The notes under the pieces were generated by a model. That model did not search any database and was not told where the DNA came from. It saw nothing but the letters and a program-made list of their open reading frames with translations. This document shows, piece by piece, positions 15,030 through 23,911 of a stretch of 64,000 nucleotides of DNA; the first letter of the stretch is position 1, and each line of letters begins with the position of its first letter. The DNA comes from an uncultured Bacteroidales bacterium (GTDB lineage: Bacteria; Bacteroidota; Bacteroidia; Bacteroidales; Paludibacteraceae), in the NCBI GenBank assembly GCA_902771935.1, contig CACXYM010000006.1, forward strand, positions 1 through 64,000. Direction: 5' to 3'. The position numbers and the translations under genes were made by a program.

Positions 15030-16240
15030 TGCATGTCCTCCGTTGACTCGTCCAGATATATCGCTCCTGTAAATGGCAGTTTGACCAATTTACCTTGACG
15101 ATACGCGTTATATGGCGATATGTTTTTGTGTAAACTAAGGTCTGAGAGGCGAACCAATTCCGTTTCGGCCTCTTCGTTCTTATCCGTAAACCAGATAGTA
15201 TCACGGCGAACAAAATCTTCATTCAGCAAATTGATGTCATGCGTAGCTATCAATAATTGCGATGTGCCAGTATTATTTGCAAGATATACACGCAGGAAAT
15301 AGGATAGCAACTCGTAATGCAAACTCGTCTCTATCTCGTCAATGATAATGAATTGATTGTCTTGCACGAGATACTTCATAATGGCTGCAATGTCCATGAA
15401 GCGCAAAGTACCATGTGATTCCAATTCTTCCGGCAAAGTACCTATACCATTTAGCGTCTCATGCGAAAAGATAATAGAAGATGCATCTGAGGAAAGGTGG
15501 AATTCGTTGATGTTGAAATCTGATTTCTGCAGGAATTGGATGATAAACTGTTTGAGTTTACCATCCTTATCGTTCTTCAGCTCCTTATGGAGGAAAAACG
15601 ACAAATCAATGGATGGCCTTAATACTTCAGAGAAATTACTATCAATCCACGTATAAACCGTATTTAAGCGAGTGCTGACTACATTCGACTTACCAAAGGC
15701 TGCTATCACAGAGCAGTTGTTAAGGGTGTTTCCGGCAACGAAATTTTGTTCGCGACGAGACAAACCAAGATTCTTACCAAACTCCACTTGAGTACTATCC
15801 GTTTCCGGATTATATTTGCGTTCGAAAAGCATGGTGGGACGCACTGATGAATAAACCATCAGTTTCTCCTCCAGAATACGCTCATTGTTGAATAGTAGAT
15901 TCAGGTTGTACTTCTCACCTTCGAGATAAAAATTCATCTGCATCCGAGTCGGCTCGTTCTTACTATGGTCATCTAATAAGAATGGAACCACATCAATCTC
16001 CTCGGTTTTACTTTGAGGATAATGAAGCAAAGTATGAACAAAGGTCTCAAAAGCATTGAGGACTTTTGTTTTACCAGACGCATTGGCACCGTAAACAACG
16101 CCCATTTTCAAAAGGCGTACGCCAGGCTTAACCTCTACGGTGTATTCTTCTAATAACCCTTTATCCGTTGTGGGCACAAAACTAAGCGTTTGCTGCGAAC
16201 GGATGGAATAGTAATTCTCTACTGAAAAATCAGCTACCAT
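15026..16240 (-). CDS. rloA: RloA-like AAA ATPase
   Basis: 404 residues from MVADFSVENYYSIRSQQTL; the upstream ATG at 16294 overlaps the promoter and is rejected. It has an ABC/SMC-like ATPase of the AAA_15/AAA_21 type: an N-terminal strand then VVYGANASGKTKVLNAF (Walker A), and FIIIDEIETSLHYELL (Walker B) with LLIATHDINLL (switch His) later. In RloA, OLD and AriA proteins such an ATPase senses infection and controls a partner nuclease. It has its own promoter and overlaps the rloB gene by 4 bases. Confidence 0.85.
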   Translation of the reverse strand: MVADFSVENYYSIRSQQTLSFVPTTDKGLLEEYTVEVKPGVRLLKMGVVYGANASGKTKVLNAFETFVHTLLHYPQSKTEEIDVVPFLLDDHSKNEPTRMQMNFYLEGEKYNLNLLFNNERILEEKLMVYSSVRPTMLFERKYNPETDSTQVEFGKNLGLSRREQNFVAGNTLNNCSVIAAFGKSNVVSTRLNTVYTWIDSNFSEVLRPSIDLSFFLHKELKNDKDGKLKQFIIQFLQKSDFNINEFHLSSDASSIIFSHETLNGIGTLPEELESHGTLRFMDIAAIMKYLVQDNQFIIIDEIETSLHYELLSYFLRVYLANNTGTSQLLIATHDINLLNEDFVRRDTIWFTDKNEEAETELVRLSDLSLHKNISPYNAYRQGKLVKLPFTGAIYLDESTEDMQ

Positions 16241-16263
16241 AGTTGTAAATCTTAAATTTGCTG

Positions 16264-16294
16264 CAAAATTACAAATAAAAATTGAATTATACAA
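16264..16294 (-). promoter_or_regulatory. Promoter of rloAB
   Basis: On the minus strand TTG (16292-16294), a 20-bp spacer and TAATTTTG (16264-16271), 24 bases before the ATG. Confidence 0.8.
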
Positions 16295-16597
16295 ATTTTA
16301 TTTTAGTTTTTCGTAATTTTCCTACGTTTTTCTGTGTTATAAACATAAATTTTATTATTTAGTCAATCGAAACACTCATTGTTTTATACCAGCGGGGTAT
16401 CAGTTCGTTGTTATATACCTTTGAATAAAATTGCGCGCATAGCTGGCACGCACATACGCACCTGCGCACACGAGATTTTGAGCTTTCCGAGAAGATGGTA
16501 TAAACGGGATTAGGGGAATTTATATGATTCTTAAACTCAAAAAAGTGCTCGATTTTAAGAAAAATCGTACAAATTTAGCATTTTTTTGCCAAAAAAT
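16295..16597. other. Intergenic region with no gene
   Basis: AT-rich DNA between the rloAB promoter and the next promoter. A short block rich in CGCACA/GCGC around 16430-16465 is the only local feature. I see no gene. Confidence 0.5.
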
Positions 16598-16628
16598 TTG
16601 CATAATTCAAAAAAAAGCAGTACCTTTG
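16598..16628 (+). promoter_or_regulatory. tRNA-type promoter for a non-coding RNA
   Basis: TTG (16598-16600), 20-bp spacer and TACCTTTG (16621-16628). The stretch TTCAAAAAAAAGCAGTAC shared with the tRNA-Leu promoter at 28811-28828 suggests the same class of strong stable-RNA promoter. Confidence 0.8.
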
Positions 16629-16633
16629 CACTC

Positions 16634-16817
16634 GCTTTTGAAAAGAAGAAAAAACTGCCCGAAATCGGCACAAGCCGTCCTAAGGTAGAATGGTATTTGA
16701 AATTGCTAACCAACTGATTGTAAATCAGGAAGAAAGTCAATAGTGAGACTCCACTTTTTCGCGAGTTCGAGTCTCGTCCGCACCGCAGAAAAAGAAGCTT
16801 AAGGGCTTCTTTTTTTG
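16634..16817 (+). ncRNA. Candidate non-coding RNA with tRNA-like parts
   Basis: About 180 nt between a strong promoter and an intrinsic terminator with no plausible protein. It contains a small CGGC-ACAA-GCCG hairpin, a CTGA-TTGTAAA-TCAG arm that looks like a tRNA-Tyr anticodon arm, and GCGAG-TTCGAGT-CTCGT, a good T-arm, followed by CCGCACC. I could not find a 5' strand for the acceptor stem (GGTGCGG), and the segment between the two arms is too long for a normal variable arm. It may be a decayed or rearranged tRNA, or another stable RNA such as a 6S-type RNA. Confidence 0.5.
16789..16817 (+). terminator. Intrinsic terminator of the candidate RNA
   Basis: AAAAAGAAGC and GCTTCTTTTT form a perfect 10-bp stem with a 6-base loop followed by further T residues. 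Confidence 0.85.
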
Positions 16818-16825
16818 TGCGACGG

Positions 16826-16883
16826 ACTCAAACTTCGCGAGTTCTCCGCCACGCAGAAAGTCCACAGAAATGTGGATTTTTTT
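16826..16883 (+). repeat. Partial repeat of the RNA 3' end plus second terminator
   Basis: CTTCGCGAGTTC followed by TCCGCCACGCAGAAAG (16833-16860) echoes 16755-16790. It is followed by TCCACA-GAAA-TGTGGA and seven T residues (16861-16883), a second strong terminator. This looks like a duplicated tRNA-like 3' end. Confidence 0.55.
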
Positions 16884-16954
16884 GTGCTATTATGTAAGGA
16901 AAAATTAGGAATACAGAGGCTTTGTACTATGATAAGAAACCGATAACAACAGGT

Positions 16955-16998
16955 TAATCACCTTATAATCACCTTTTAATCACCTTATAATCACCTTT
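16955..16998. repeat. 11-bp tandem repeat, four units
   Basis: TAATCACCTTA and TAATCACCTTT alternate, four units of 11 bp without any other difference. The period is close to one DNA helical turn. Confidence 0.9.
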
Positions 16999-17027
16999 TG
17001 TTACCGGGTGTTTGACTGGATTGGAAG

Positions 17028-17219
17028 TGAGGGGTGAAAGGATAGAGGTGAAGGGTTAGAGGTTAAGGGCGAAGGGTGACGGGTTAGGGGTGAAAGGTTA
17101 AGGGCGAAAGGTTAAGGGTTTAGGGCGAAGGGTGACGGGTTAGAGGTGAAGGGGAGAAAGGTTAAGGGCGAAAGGCGAAAGGTTAGAGGTGAAGGGGCGA
17201 AAGGTTATGGGTGGAGGGA
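17028..17219. repeat. Degenerate heptanucleotide array
   Basis: About 26 units of 7 bp following the pattern RGGYKAR, for example GGGTGAA, GGGTTAG, AGGTTAA and GGGCGAA, strongly strand-biased (purines and G on the plus strand). Two units are 8 bp. It fills the space before the AraC gene promoter. Confidence 0.85.
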
Positions 17220-17275
17220 AAAGTAGTGGGAAAATGCAGGAATTGGGGGAATTATGTATTTTTTTTCATATTATT

Positions 17276-17306
17276 TTGCACAAATGCAAAAAAAGTTGTA
17301 TCTTTG
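17276..17306 (+). promoter_or_regulatory. Promoter of the AraC-family gene
   Basis: TTG (17276-17278), 20-bp spacer, TATCTTTG (17299-17306). The leader is about 70 bases. Confidence 0.8.
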
Positions 17307-17381
17307 CGGGCTATTTGTAGCGTAGCTAAAAAGTAAGGCATATAAATGAGCCCGTCAATGGTTTTACCAAACCTATAGTAG

Positions 17382-18242
17382 ATGCAATTTGAAATCATTC
17401 AACCAACTGCGGCTTTGCGGCCATATATCACAAGGTATGTGTTTGTCCGCGCCGAGGGATCGATAGATACGATGGTTCCTCCAGCGGATGATCCGCGTTT
17501 CGTGAATGGCAAGCATGTACAGCCCTTATTGCCGAACTACGGCAGTTTGGTTTTCATGAGGAATGTGTTGACGGATTTCGATGGTGTGCAGTCGGATGGT
17601 CTAACATTGCTCGGCGCCAACCAGAAGACGATTGGTCTGACGACCTTGAAGGGTTGGTTCGAAGGCATGTTACTGGATTTTGAGCCTGGAGGGATGTATG
17701 CGTTGCTACGAATTGACCTGCATCGGTTAGCGGGAAAAGTTTTGACTGCAAAAGCATATGGTGACGAGGGTTTGTTACAATTGGACGATATTTTTAAGCA
17801 AGTGGAAAACTCATCGGAGATAGCTCAATTGATAGATGCTTTTTTCTTGGGTCACCTGCCGCATAAAGAAGATGTCCGTTACGCACGATTGAGAAGAGTG
17901 ATTGCGGCATGTGATGCGGCGAAGGGTAATATCTCTGCGGCAGAAATGGCTTCTGTCGCTTGCCTTGGAGAACGTCAGTTTTTGCGTGTTTTCAAGACTT
18001 ATGTGGGTATTCCGCCTAAACAGTTTATTCGTTTGCGCCGTTTTCATCGAACGATTCAGCAGATGCAACAAATTGCGCACACGGGTAGCGCCATAGACCT
18101 GCTATCTATAGCGTTGACGCATGGGTATTACGACTTAAGCCATATGGCGTTGGAGTTTCAGCAGATGGGATGTGTGTCTCCAAGCCATTTCCGCGCGCTC
18201 GGTATCCCGTTAAGTGATGATTTTTCTGTCTTTTTCGCATAG
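17382..18242 (+). CDS. AraC-family transcriptional regulator
   Basis: 286 residues. The C-terminal 110 residues carry the two AraC helix-turn-helix motifs: NISAAEMASVACLGERQFLRVFK and, after GIPPKQFIRLRRFHRT, LLSIALTHGYYDLSHMALEFQ with SPSHFRALG. The N-terminal part (LRPYITRYVFV..., GMLLDFEPGGMYALL) matches the sensing domain common in Bacteroidota AraC proteins of the DUF6597 type. It lies 81 bases upstream of, and in the same direction as, the outer-membrane receptor gene, which it may regulate. Confidence 0.85.
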   Translation: MQFEIIQPTAALRPYITRYVFVRAEGSIDTMVPPADDPRFVNGKHVQPLLPNYGSLVFMRNVLTDFDGVQSDGLTLLGANQKTIGLTTLKGWFEGMLLDFEPGGMYALLRIDLHRLAGKVLTAKAYGDEGLLQLDDIFKQVENSSEIAQLIDAFFLGHLPHKEDVRYARLRRVIAACDAAKGNISAAEMASVACLGERQFLRVFKTYVGIPPKQFIRLRRFHRTIQQMQQIAHTGSAIDLLSIALTHGYYDLSHMALEFQQMGCVSPSHFRALGIPLSDDFSVFFA

Positions 18243-18290
18243 AAACAATACAATGTCCGTTTTTTCATATATCAAATCGAGAAAAAGCAG

Positions 18291-18298
18291 TACTTTTG
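18291..18298 (+). promoter_or_regulatory. -7 element before the receptor gene
   Basis: TACTTTTG 25 bases before the start codon. No TTG lies at the usual distance, so it may need an activator such as the upstream AraC protein. Confidence 0.5.
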
Positions 18299-18323
18299 CG
18301 CCGGATTTTTTAAAAAAAACATT

Positions 18324-20792
18324 ATGAAAAAGACAGTTTTGTTTGTATTATTGCTGCACTTTGCCTGCTCGATTTCAGCAGAGACGATCAAGGGTAGAGT
18401 GACAGACGGAAACGGTGCTCCGATGCAGTTTGTGACGATATCGGTAATGGACAAGGATTCGGTATTGTTGACGGGTGCGATTACGGATGATGATGGACGG
18501 TATGCGATTGAGGATTTAGAATTAAAGCGTAATGAATTGATACTTCAGGCTTCTTATGTCGGCTATGAGACGGCCTTCGGCGGACCGGATTTTGTATTGC
18601 ACGAAGAGACGGAGCGATTAAAGGAAGTGGAAGTCAAGGCGAAGAAGCCTCTGATAGAGCGGCAGATGGATAAGTTGGTGGTAAATGTGAGTGCATCGCC
18701 ATTGTCTGCGGGTAGTAACGGCAACGATATTTTGCGTCGTGCTCCCGGTGTTCGGATTGATAAGGATGGAAACATTACCGTTAACGGCAAATCGGTTGAG
18801 ATATATGTGGACGGGAAGCCGTCGTACATGAGTGGTCAGCAACTGAAGGCGATGTTAGATGGAACAGACGGCAATATGATAGAAAAGATAGAGATTATAT
18901 CCAATCCGTCTGCTAAGTATGATGCGAGCGGGCAAGGTGGGATTATCAATATCAAGATGAAGCGTAATATGATGAAAGGCCTCAACGGTATGCTTTCAGC
19001 TGCGTATGGTGGAATGTATTTTGGTGATGTGAAGCGTTGGCTCCAGATGGATATGGTTTCGCTCAACCTCAATTACCGCGGCGAAAAGACATATACATTT
19101 GGTCAGTTGACGCAAGTGTTTGCGCAAAACGATATGGACTTTATCTCGTACCGCAAGACTCCGAATGTGGAAAATTATTCCAATTCGGGCTACAATACGA
19201 ATTTTCAGTATTATATGATGAAGGTTGGTAATGACTGGTATATAGACTCTGTGAATACGTTAGGTTTTATTCTGCAAGTCCCATATATGGATATTCGACA
19301 GAAGATAATCGACGGTCGCAATTATGCGTACACCGTTCAAGGTAATGATACGGCGTGGAGTTATACTGAGTCCAGCAATCTACTGCAAGCTCCTCAGCAC
19401 ACAGCGAACCTCAACTTTACGCACACTTTTAGCGAGTCGTTGGAACGCGAAGTGACAGTTAATGTGGATTATAACCGCTATAACAACAAGAGCAAGAACC
19501 TTCAGGTGACGGACTATGTGAATGTAAATACATTGGGACTGGATATTAAGAGTCAACAGATAGTTGATATATATAGTGCGAAGTTGGATTTTCAAACCAA
19601 GTTCTGGCAGACCGGTATGATAGAGTGCGGCATTAAGTACGCTCTTTCATCGACGACCAACAGCATGACGACAGACTCGCTATTGAATGGCAAGTCGATA
19701 AGCCTTACGCCTTCTGATTTCCGTTACGATGAACATGTGGCTGCGGCGTATATATCTGTTGGCAAGCAATTTGGCGAGCATTGGTCGGTTAAGTTAGGAT
19801 TGCGCGGCGAATATACCTTTAGTCATGGTAACTGGCTTAGTGCTGATTCAGTAACCAATCGGTCGTATTTTAATCCGTTCCCGACGGCATATATTGGATA
19901 CAGCTCTTCTCCTTTGGGCAAGATAAAGCAACCGATATCCGTGAGCGCGAGTTATACTCGCCGTATCAAGCGGCCTAATTACTGGATGCTTAATCCGTTT
20001 GTTACGTACGTGGATGCCTATAGTTCGCAGTCTGGTAATACGGAATTGACGCCTGAATTTAATAACGATGTGGAAGTGCATTTTTCTTGGACGCAATACT
20101 TGAATGTGACGTTCAATTTTGCGCATACTCAGGATATGTTTTCCCGTCGGACAATTGTTATGCCGGATGGTCGCGGTTTTTCGTACTGGAGCAATTTCGG
20201 CACATGCACGACGCATGGTGGCAACCTGTCGCTGACGGAATTGCCATTGGTTCCTAAGTACGTGAGTGATGATAAAGGGAATAAGTCGCTGCAGGGCGCT
20301 TGGCTTGCTTTGACGGTGAATGCCGGATGGTTACATTTCATCAACAAGTCTTATGAAAAAACGCCTGAAGGTAACCCTGTATTGGAGTCAAGAAGCCATT
20401 ATGGTTATGCGGGTGGCACATTGTCAGCATATCTTCCCAAAGACTGGATTATGACTGTTGACGGCAACTGGTCATCCCCGATGACAACAGGTTATGACCG
20501 TCAAGGAAGTATGTATTTTTTGAGTTTTGGCGTGCGGAAGACCTGGATGGCTAAAGGTCTTATCTTTAACTTAAATGTACAAGACTTGGCCCGTTCGATG
20601 TCCTTCCATACGACGAGTGTGGGATTACCAGAAGGCTACGAGAGTTGGTATAAAAATACAGTGCGCCAACAACGCGTGGTATTGTCTGTTGCGTGGATGT
20701 TTGGTCAGTTCCAGCAACATAAGAACCGCAAAGTCGGTAACATGGACGAGCTGAATCGTCTTGGTGGCGGCGGTGGTGTACAAGCACAATAA
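18324..20792 (+). CDS. Outer-membrane beta-barrel receptor (TonB-type)
   Basis: 822 residues with a signal peptide (MKKTVLFVLLLHFACSISA). Residues about 20-100 form a carboxypeptidase-regulatory-like beta domain (IKGRVTDGNGAPMQFVTISV), 120-215 a TonB plug (ILRRAPGVRIDKDGNITVNG, IEKIEIISNPSAKYDASGQGGIINI), and the rest an outer-membrane barrel of the OMP_b-brl_3 kind. Such proteins import or bind large ligands; the ligand is unknown. No SusD partner is present. The stop is followed 2 bases later by the permease start, so it leads a long operon. Confidence 0.85.
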   Translation: MKKTVLFVLLLHFACSISAETIKGRVTDGNGAPMQFVTISVMDKDSVLLTGAITDDDGRYAIEDLELKRNELILQASYVGYETAFGGPDFVLHEETERLKEVEVKAKKPLIERQMDKLVVNVSASPLSAGSNGNDILRRAPGVRIDKDGNITVNGKSVEIYVDGKPSYMSGQQLKAMLDGTDGNMIEKIEIISNPSAKYDASGQGGIINIKMKRNMMKGLNGMLSAAYGGMYFGDVKRWLQMDMVSLNLNYRGEKTYTFGQLTQVFAQNDMDFISYRKTPNVENYSNSGYNTNFQYYMMKVGNDWYIDSVNTLGFILQVPYMDIRQKIIDGRNYAYTVQGNDTAWSYTESSNLLQAPQHTANLNFTHTFSESLEREVTVNVDYNRYNNKSKNLQVTDYVNVNTLGLDIKSQQIVDIYSAKLDFQTKFWQTGMIECGIKYALSSTTNSMTTDSLLNGKSISLTPSDFRYDEHVAAAYISVGKQFGEHWSVKLGLRGEYTFSHGNWLSADSVTNRSYFNPFPTAYIGYSSSPLGKIKQPISVSASYTRRIKRPNYWMLNPFVTYVDAYSSQSGNTELTPEFNNDVEVHFSWTQYLNVTFNFAHTQDMFSRRTIVMPDGRGFSYWSNFGTCTTHGGNLSLTELPLVPKYVSDDKGNKSLQGAWLALTVNAGWLHFINKSYEKTPEGNPVLESRSHYGYAGGTLSAYLPKDWIMTVDGNWSSPMTTGYDRQGSMYFLSFGVRKTWMAKGLIFNLNVQDLARSMSFHTTSVGLPEGYESWYKNTVRQQRVVLSVAWMFGQFQQHKNRKVGNMDELNRLGGGGGVQAQ

Positions 20793-20794
20793 GT

Positions 20795-21535
20795 ATGAAA
20801 TTATTAGCAAACATAGGAGAGTATTTTCTGCTGATGGGCCGTGTGTTCCGTCGGCCAGACCGCTGGCGTATGTTTCGTCGTCAGTTGGTGTTTGAATTAG
20901 ATAAGCAAGGTCTGCAATCTATCCTTATCACGTTGATAGTCAGCGTGTTCATGGGAGCGATTATGACGATGCAGACGAAGTTGAATACGAGCAATCCGCT
21001 ACTGCCTATCTATACGACGGGTTTGGTAACGCGCGACTGTATCCTGCTGGAGTTCTCGAGTACGATTTTGTGCTTGCTGTTGGCCGGCAAAGTAGGTAGT
21101 AATATTGCCTCAGAGATAGGCACTATGCGTATCACGGAACAGATTGATGCGATGGAGATAATGGGTGTGAACAGCGCCAATTATCTTATTCTTCCGAAAG
21201 TGATAGCGTTTATGGTGATGATGCCTCTGCTGGTGACGATATCAATGGCGATCGGTTTGCTTGGCGGATATATTATCAGTTCTGTGACGGATATCATGAC
21301 CGCCAGCGAGTACCTGATAGGTATCCAGTATGCATTTGTGCCGTTCTATGTGTGGTATTCGTTTATTAAGACGGTTGTTTTCGCCTTTGTGATAGCCAGC
21401 ATGTCGAGTTACTACGGCTATTACGCTTATGGAGGCGCATTGGAAGTGGGTAAAGCCAGTACGAAAGCGGTGGTGAATTCAAGTATTGTGATACTTTTGC
21501 TGGACGTAGTATTAACTAATTTGATGCTGAACTGA
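20795..21535 (+). CDS. mlaE: MlaE-type ABC permease
   Basis: 246 residues with several membrane helices (LQSILITLIVSVFMGAIMTMQ, FSSTILCLLLAGKVGSNIASEIGTM, VIAFMVMMPLLVTISMAIG). The pattern GSNIASEIGTMRITEQIDAMEIMGVN is diagnostic for the MlaE/YrbE family. In the Mla system this permease moves phospholipids between inner membrane and periplasmic carriers. It starts 2 bases after the receptor stop and overlaps the ATPase gene by one base. The MlaD carrier is not in this window. Confidence 0.9.
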   Translation: MKLLANIGEYFLLMGRVFRRPDRWRMFRRQLVFELDKQGLQSILITLIVSVFMGAIMTMQTKLNTSNPLLPIYTTGLVTRDCILLEFSSTILCLLLAGKVGSNIASEIGTMRITEQIDAMEIMGVNSANYLILPKVIAFMVMMPLLVTISMAIGLLGGYIISSVTDIMTASEYLIGIQYAFVPFYVWYSFIKTVVFAFVIASMSSYYGYYAYGGALEVGKASTKAVVNSSIVILLLDVVLTNLMLN

Positions 21536-22314
21536 TGATACAAGTTAGGAATATAGTTAAGAGTTTCGAAGGCGTGACGGTGCTGAATGATATCAGCGCA
21601 GACTTTCGTGATGGCGAAGTGAACATGATCATTGGTCAGTCAGGTTCAGGAAAGACAGTGCTGATGAAGACGATGCTGGGTTTGTTCCCTGTGGATAGCG
21701 GTCAGTTGATAATTGATACGGCTAATGGCGAACAGCGCGATGTGTCTAAGTTGGGCGAAAAAGAGATGCGCACGTATCATCGTGGAGTAGGGACATTGTT
21801 CCAAGGTGCGGCATTGTTTGACTCTCAAACTGTGCTTGAAAATGTAATGTTTCCGCTGGAAATGTTCTCTCAGATGGACGAGGATGCCATGCGTGAACGG
21901 GCACTTTTCTGTCTGCGAAGGGTGAATATGCCGGAACATACGTTTAATCTGATGCCGAGTGAGATTAGTGGTGGTCAGCAGAAGCGTGTGGCTATTGCCC
22001 GTGCGATTGTACTCAATCCGAAGTATTTGTTCTGCGACGAGCCTAACTCAGGCTTGGATCCTAAGACCAGTTTGATTATTGACAAGTTGATTCAAGACAT
22101 CACGCGTGAATATAATATCTGCACCATAGTGAACAGCCATGACATGAACTCCATTATGGAAATAGGCGATAATATTATTTTCCTCAAGAACGGAATCAAG
22201 GAGTGGCAAGGCTCTCGGCACGATATTTGTAGAAGTGATAATGAAGCGCTGAACGATTTTGTGTTTGCGAGTGAATTATTCAAAAAGATTAGGAATGTAG
22301 AGAATGAAAAATAG
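21535..22314 (+). CDS. mlaF: MlaF-type ABC ATPase
   Basis: 259 residues with Walker A IGQSGSGKTVLMK, Q-loop FQGAALFDSQTV, signature EISGGQQKRVAIARAI, Walker B YLFCDEPNSGLDP and switch NSHDMNS. The FQ.GALFDS Q-loop with Walker B DEP.SGLDP is typical of MlaF. Partner of the adjacent permease. It shares TGATG with the permease gene and overlaps the protease gene by 11 bases. Confidence 0.9.
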   Translation: MIQVRNIVKSFEGVTVLNDISADFRDGEVNMIIGQSGSGKTVLMKTMLGLFPVDSGQLIIDTANGEQRDVSKLGEKEMRTYHRGVGTLFQGAALFDSQTVLENVMFPLEMFSQMDEDAMRERALFCLRRVNMPEHTFNLMPSEISGGQQKRVAIARAIVLNPKYLFCDEPNSGLDPKTSLIIDKLIQDITREYNICTIVNSHDMNSIMEIGDNIIFLKNGIKEWQGSRHDICRSDNEALNDFVFASELFKKIRNVENEK

Positions 22315-23911
22315 GTTTATAGTACTGACAATATTGGTGTGTGCGGTGAGCAGTTTATTAGCTGTTCCGGCGTATCGTGGTCCGATTACGCACAAACAGT
22401 CGGATGGTACTGAACTTGTAGTTTATCATCATGGTGATGAGAAATTCAGTTATTTCACGAATGAGGCGGGTCAGTGGTTGCAAGCTGATGAAAAGGGTGA
22501 TTATCTTATTGTTCCAGCGCTGACGGATGAGGAGATTGCCTTGCGTCGTGCTGAAAGCATGTATTCACAAATCGCTTCGCGTCGTGCTATTAATCAAACG
22601 GGTATAGACCGCTTACTCTCTCCGCGAGGACCGATTATTTTAGTAAATTTTCAAGATTCCACGTTCACAAGCACCAACGCACAAATGAACGAATGGGCAA
22701 ATGGAGAGAACTACACCTATAATGGCGCTACGGGCTCTATTCATCAGTATTTTTATGATGTCTCATATGGCGAATACGACCTAAAACTGGATGTCTTCGG
22801 CCCAGTCACAGTGAGCAAGAATAGCTCATATTATGGTGGAGATTATAATGAGACTTACAGGGATACTTGTGCAGCCGATCTCGTGGTAGAAGCCTGTCAA
22901 CAAGCGATTGCTGCCGGAGCGGATTTCAGTCAGTATGACTATGATAATGATGGATATGTTGACTGGGTGGTTATTCTCTATGCAGGCATGGGCCAAGCGG
23001 ATGGTGGCGCATCAGAATCAATATGGCCTCATCAATATGACCTACACTACTATGGCAAAGCCTTCAAGCTCAACGGTAAGACGATTGACCACTACTGTAT
23101 GCTTTGCGAACTAAACGGCCAAACCGGAGAACGAGCAGGTATTGGTACTTTTGTGCATGAATTTAGTCATATTATGGGTTTGCCGGATTTGTATGAAACA
23201 ACGGGACAAGGCGATTGGAAAACCAGTGGAAAGTGGGATGTTATGGATTACGGACCTTACAACAATGACGCCAATACTCCACCTGCATATTCGGCCTATG
23301 AGAGATGGTTTATGGGGTGGCTTTCGCCTACTTTAGTCAATGAGCCTATGACAGCTACTCTTTTGGATATCAATACAGCCCGGTCTGCCGCCTATATGAC
23401 TGAATGGGGTAATTCAATTTCTAATATTTTACGGCCGTCGCCCAACGTGTTTTATGTGTTTGAGAATAGGCAGACAGAAGGTTGGGATGCCTATCTTCCA
23501 GGACACGGAATGCTGATTACCAGGATCTACTATAAATACAACTGGTGGAAGGGTAATTCGGTCAATAATACTTCAACGAATCTGGGTGTGGATATTATAG
23601 AGGCAGATGGCAGCGCACCAAAATATAGCAGGTTGAACAGAGACAATGGTTATTTTGGAAAATTGACCGACGCTTTTCCTGCCGGTGCGAATACGTTCAC
23701 TGATGTTGCAGCATATAAGTTGACCAATATCACTGAGGAGAATAAAAAGATTACCTTCGATGTCAATGGTGGCGGCGAACCTACTATCCTGGAAGCCATC
23801 AACCACATCAAGGTACAAAAAGAAAGCAATATCAAGTGGTTGCGCAATGGTATGTTAATCATTCAACATGGCAACAAATTATATGATATTAATGGTAAAC
23901 GAATCGAGTAA
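22304..23911 (+). CDS. Secreted M6-family metalloprotease
   Basis: 535 residues with signal peptide (MKNRFIVLTILVCAVSSLLA). The zinc site is FVHEFSHIMGLPDLY, an HExxHxxGxxD motif of immune-inhibitor-A-type M6 proteases; GPIILVNFQDSTF and GEYDLKLDVFGPV precede it as usual for this group. The C-terminus ends LRNGMLIIQHGNKLYDINGKRIE (here 23 residues; key pattern NGxLxI...YxxxGxxI), a tail shared with other secreted proteins in the window. Overlaps mlaF by 11 bases and shares TAATG with the exonuclease gene, an unusual place for a protease. Confidence 0.85.
   Translation: MKNRFIVLTILVCAVSSLLAVPAYRGPITHKQSDGTELVVYHHGDEKFSYFTNEAGQWLQADEKGDYLIVPALTDEEIALRRAESMYSQIASRRAINQTGIDRLLSPRGPIILVNFQDSTFTSTNAQMNEWANGENYTYNGATGSIHQYFYDVSYGEYDLKLDVFGPVTVSKNSSYYGGDYNETYRDTCAADLVVEACQQAIAAGADFSQYDYDNDGYVDWVVILYAGMGQADGGASESIWPHQYDLHYYGKAFKLNGKTIDHYCMLCELNGQTGERAGIGTFVHEFSHIMGLPDLYETTGQGDWKTSGKWDVMDYGPYNNDANTPPAYSAYERWFMGWLSPTLVNEPMTATLLDINTARSAAYMTEWGNSISNILRPSPNVFYVFENRQTEGWDAYLPGHGMLITRIYYKYNWWKGNSVNNTSTNLGVDIIEADGSAPKYSRLNRDNGYFGKLTDAFPAGANTFTDVAAYKLTNITEENKKITFDVNGGGEPTILEAINHIKVQKESNIKWLRNGMLIIQHGNKLYDINGKRIE

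Noticed and set aside
16634-16786. Functional tRNA-Tyr
   Set aside because: Anticodon-like and T-arms are present but no acceptor 5' strand pairs with the 3' end and the spacing is wrong.
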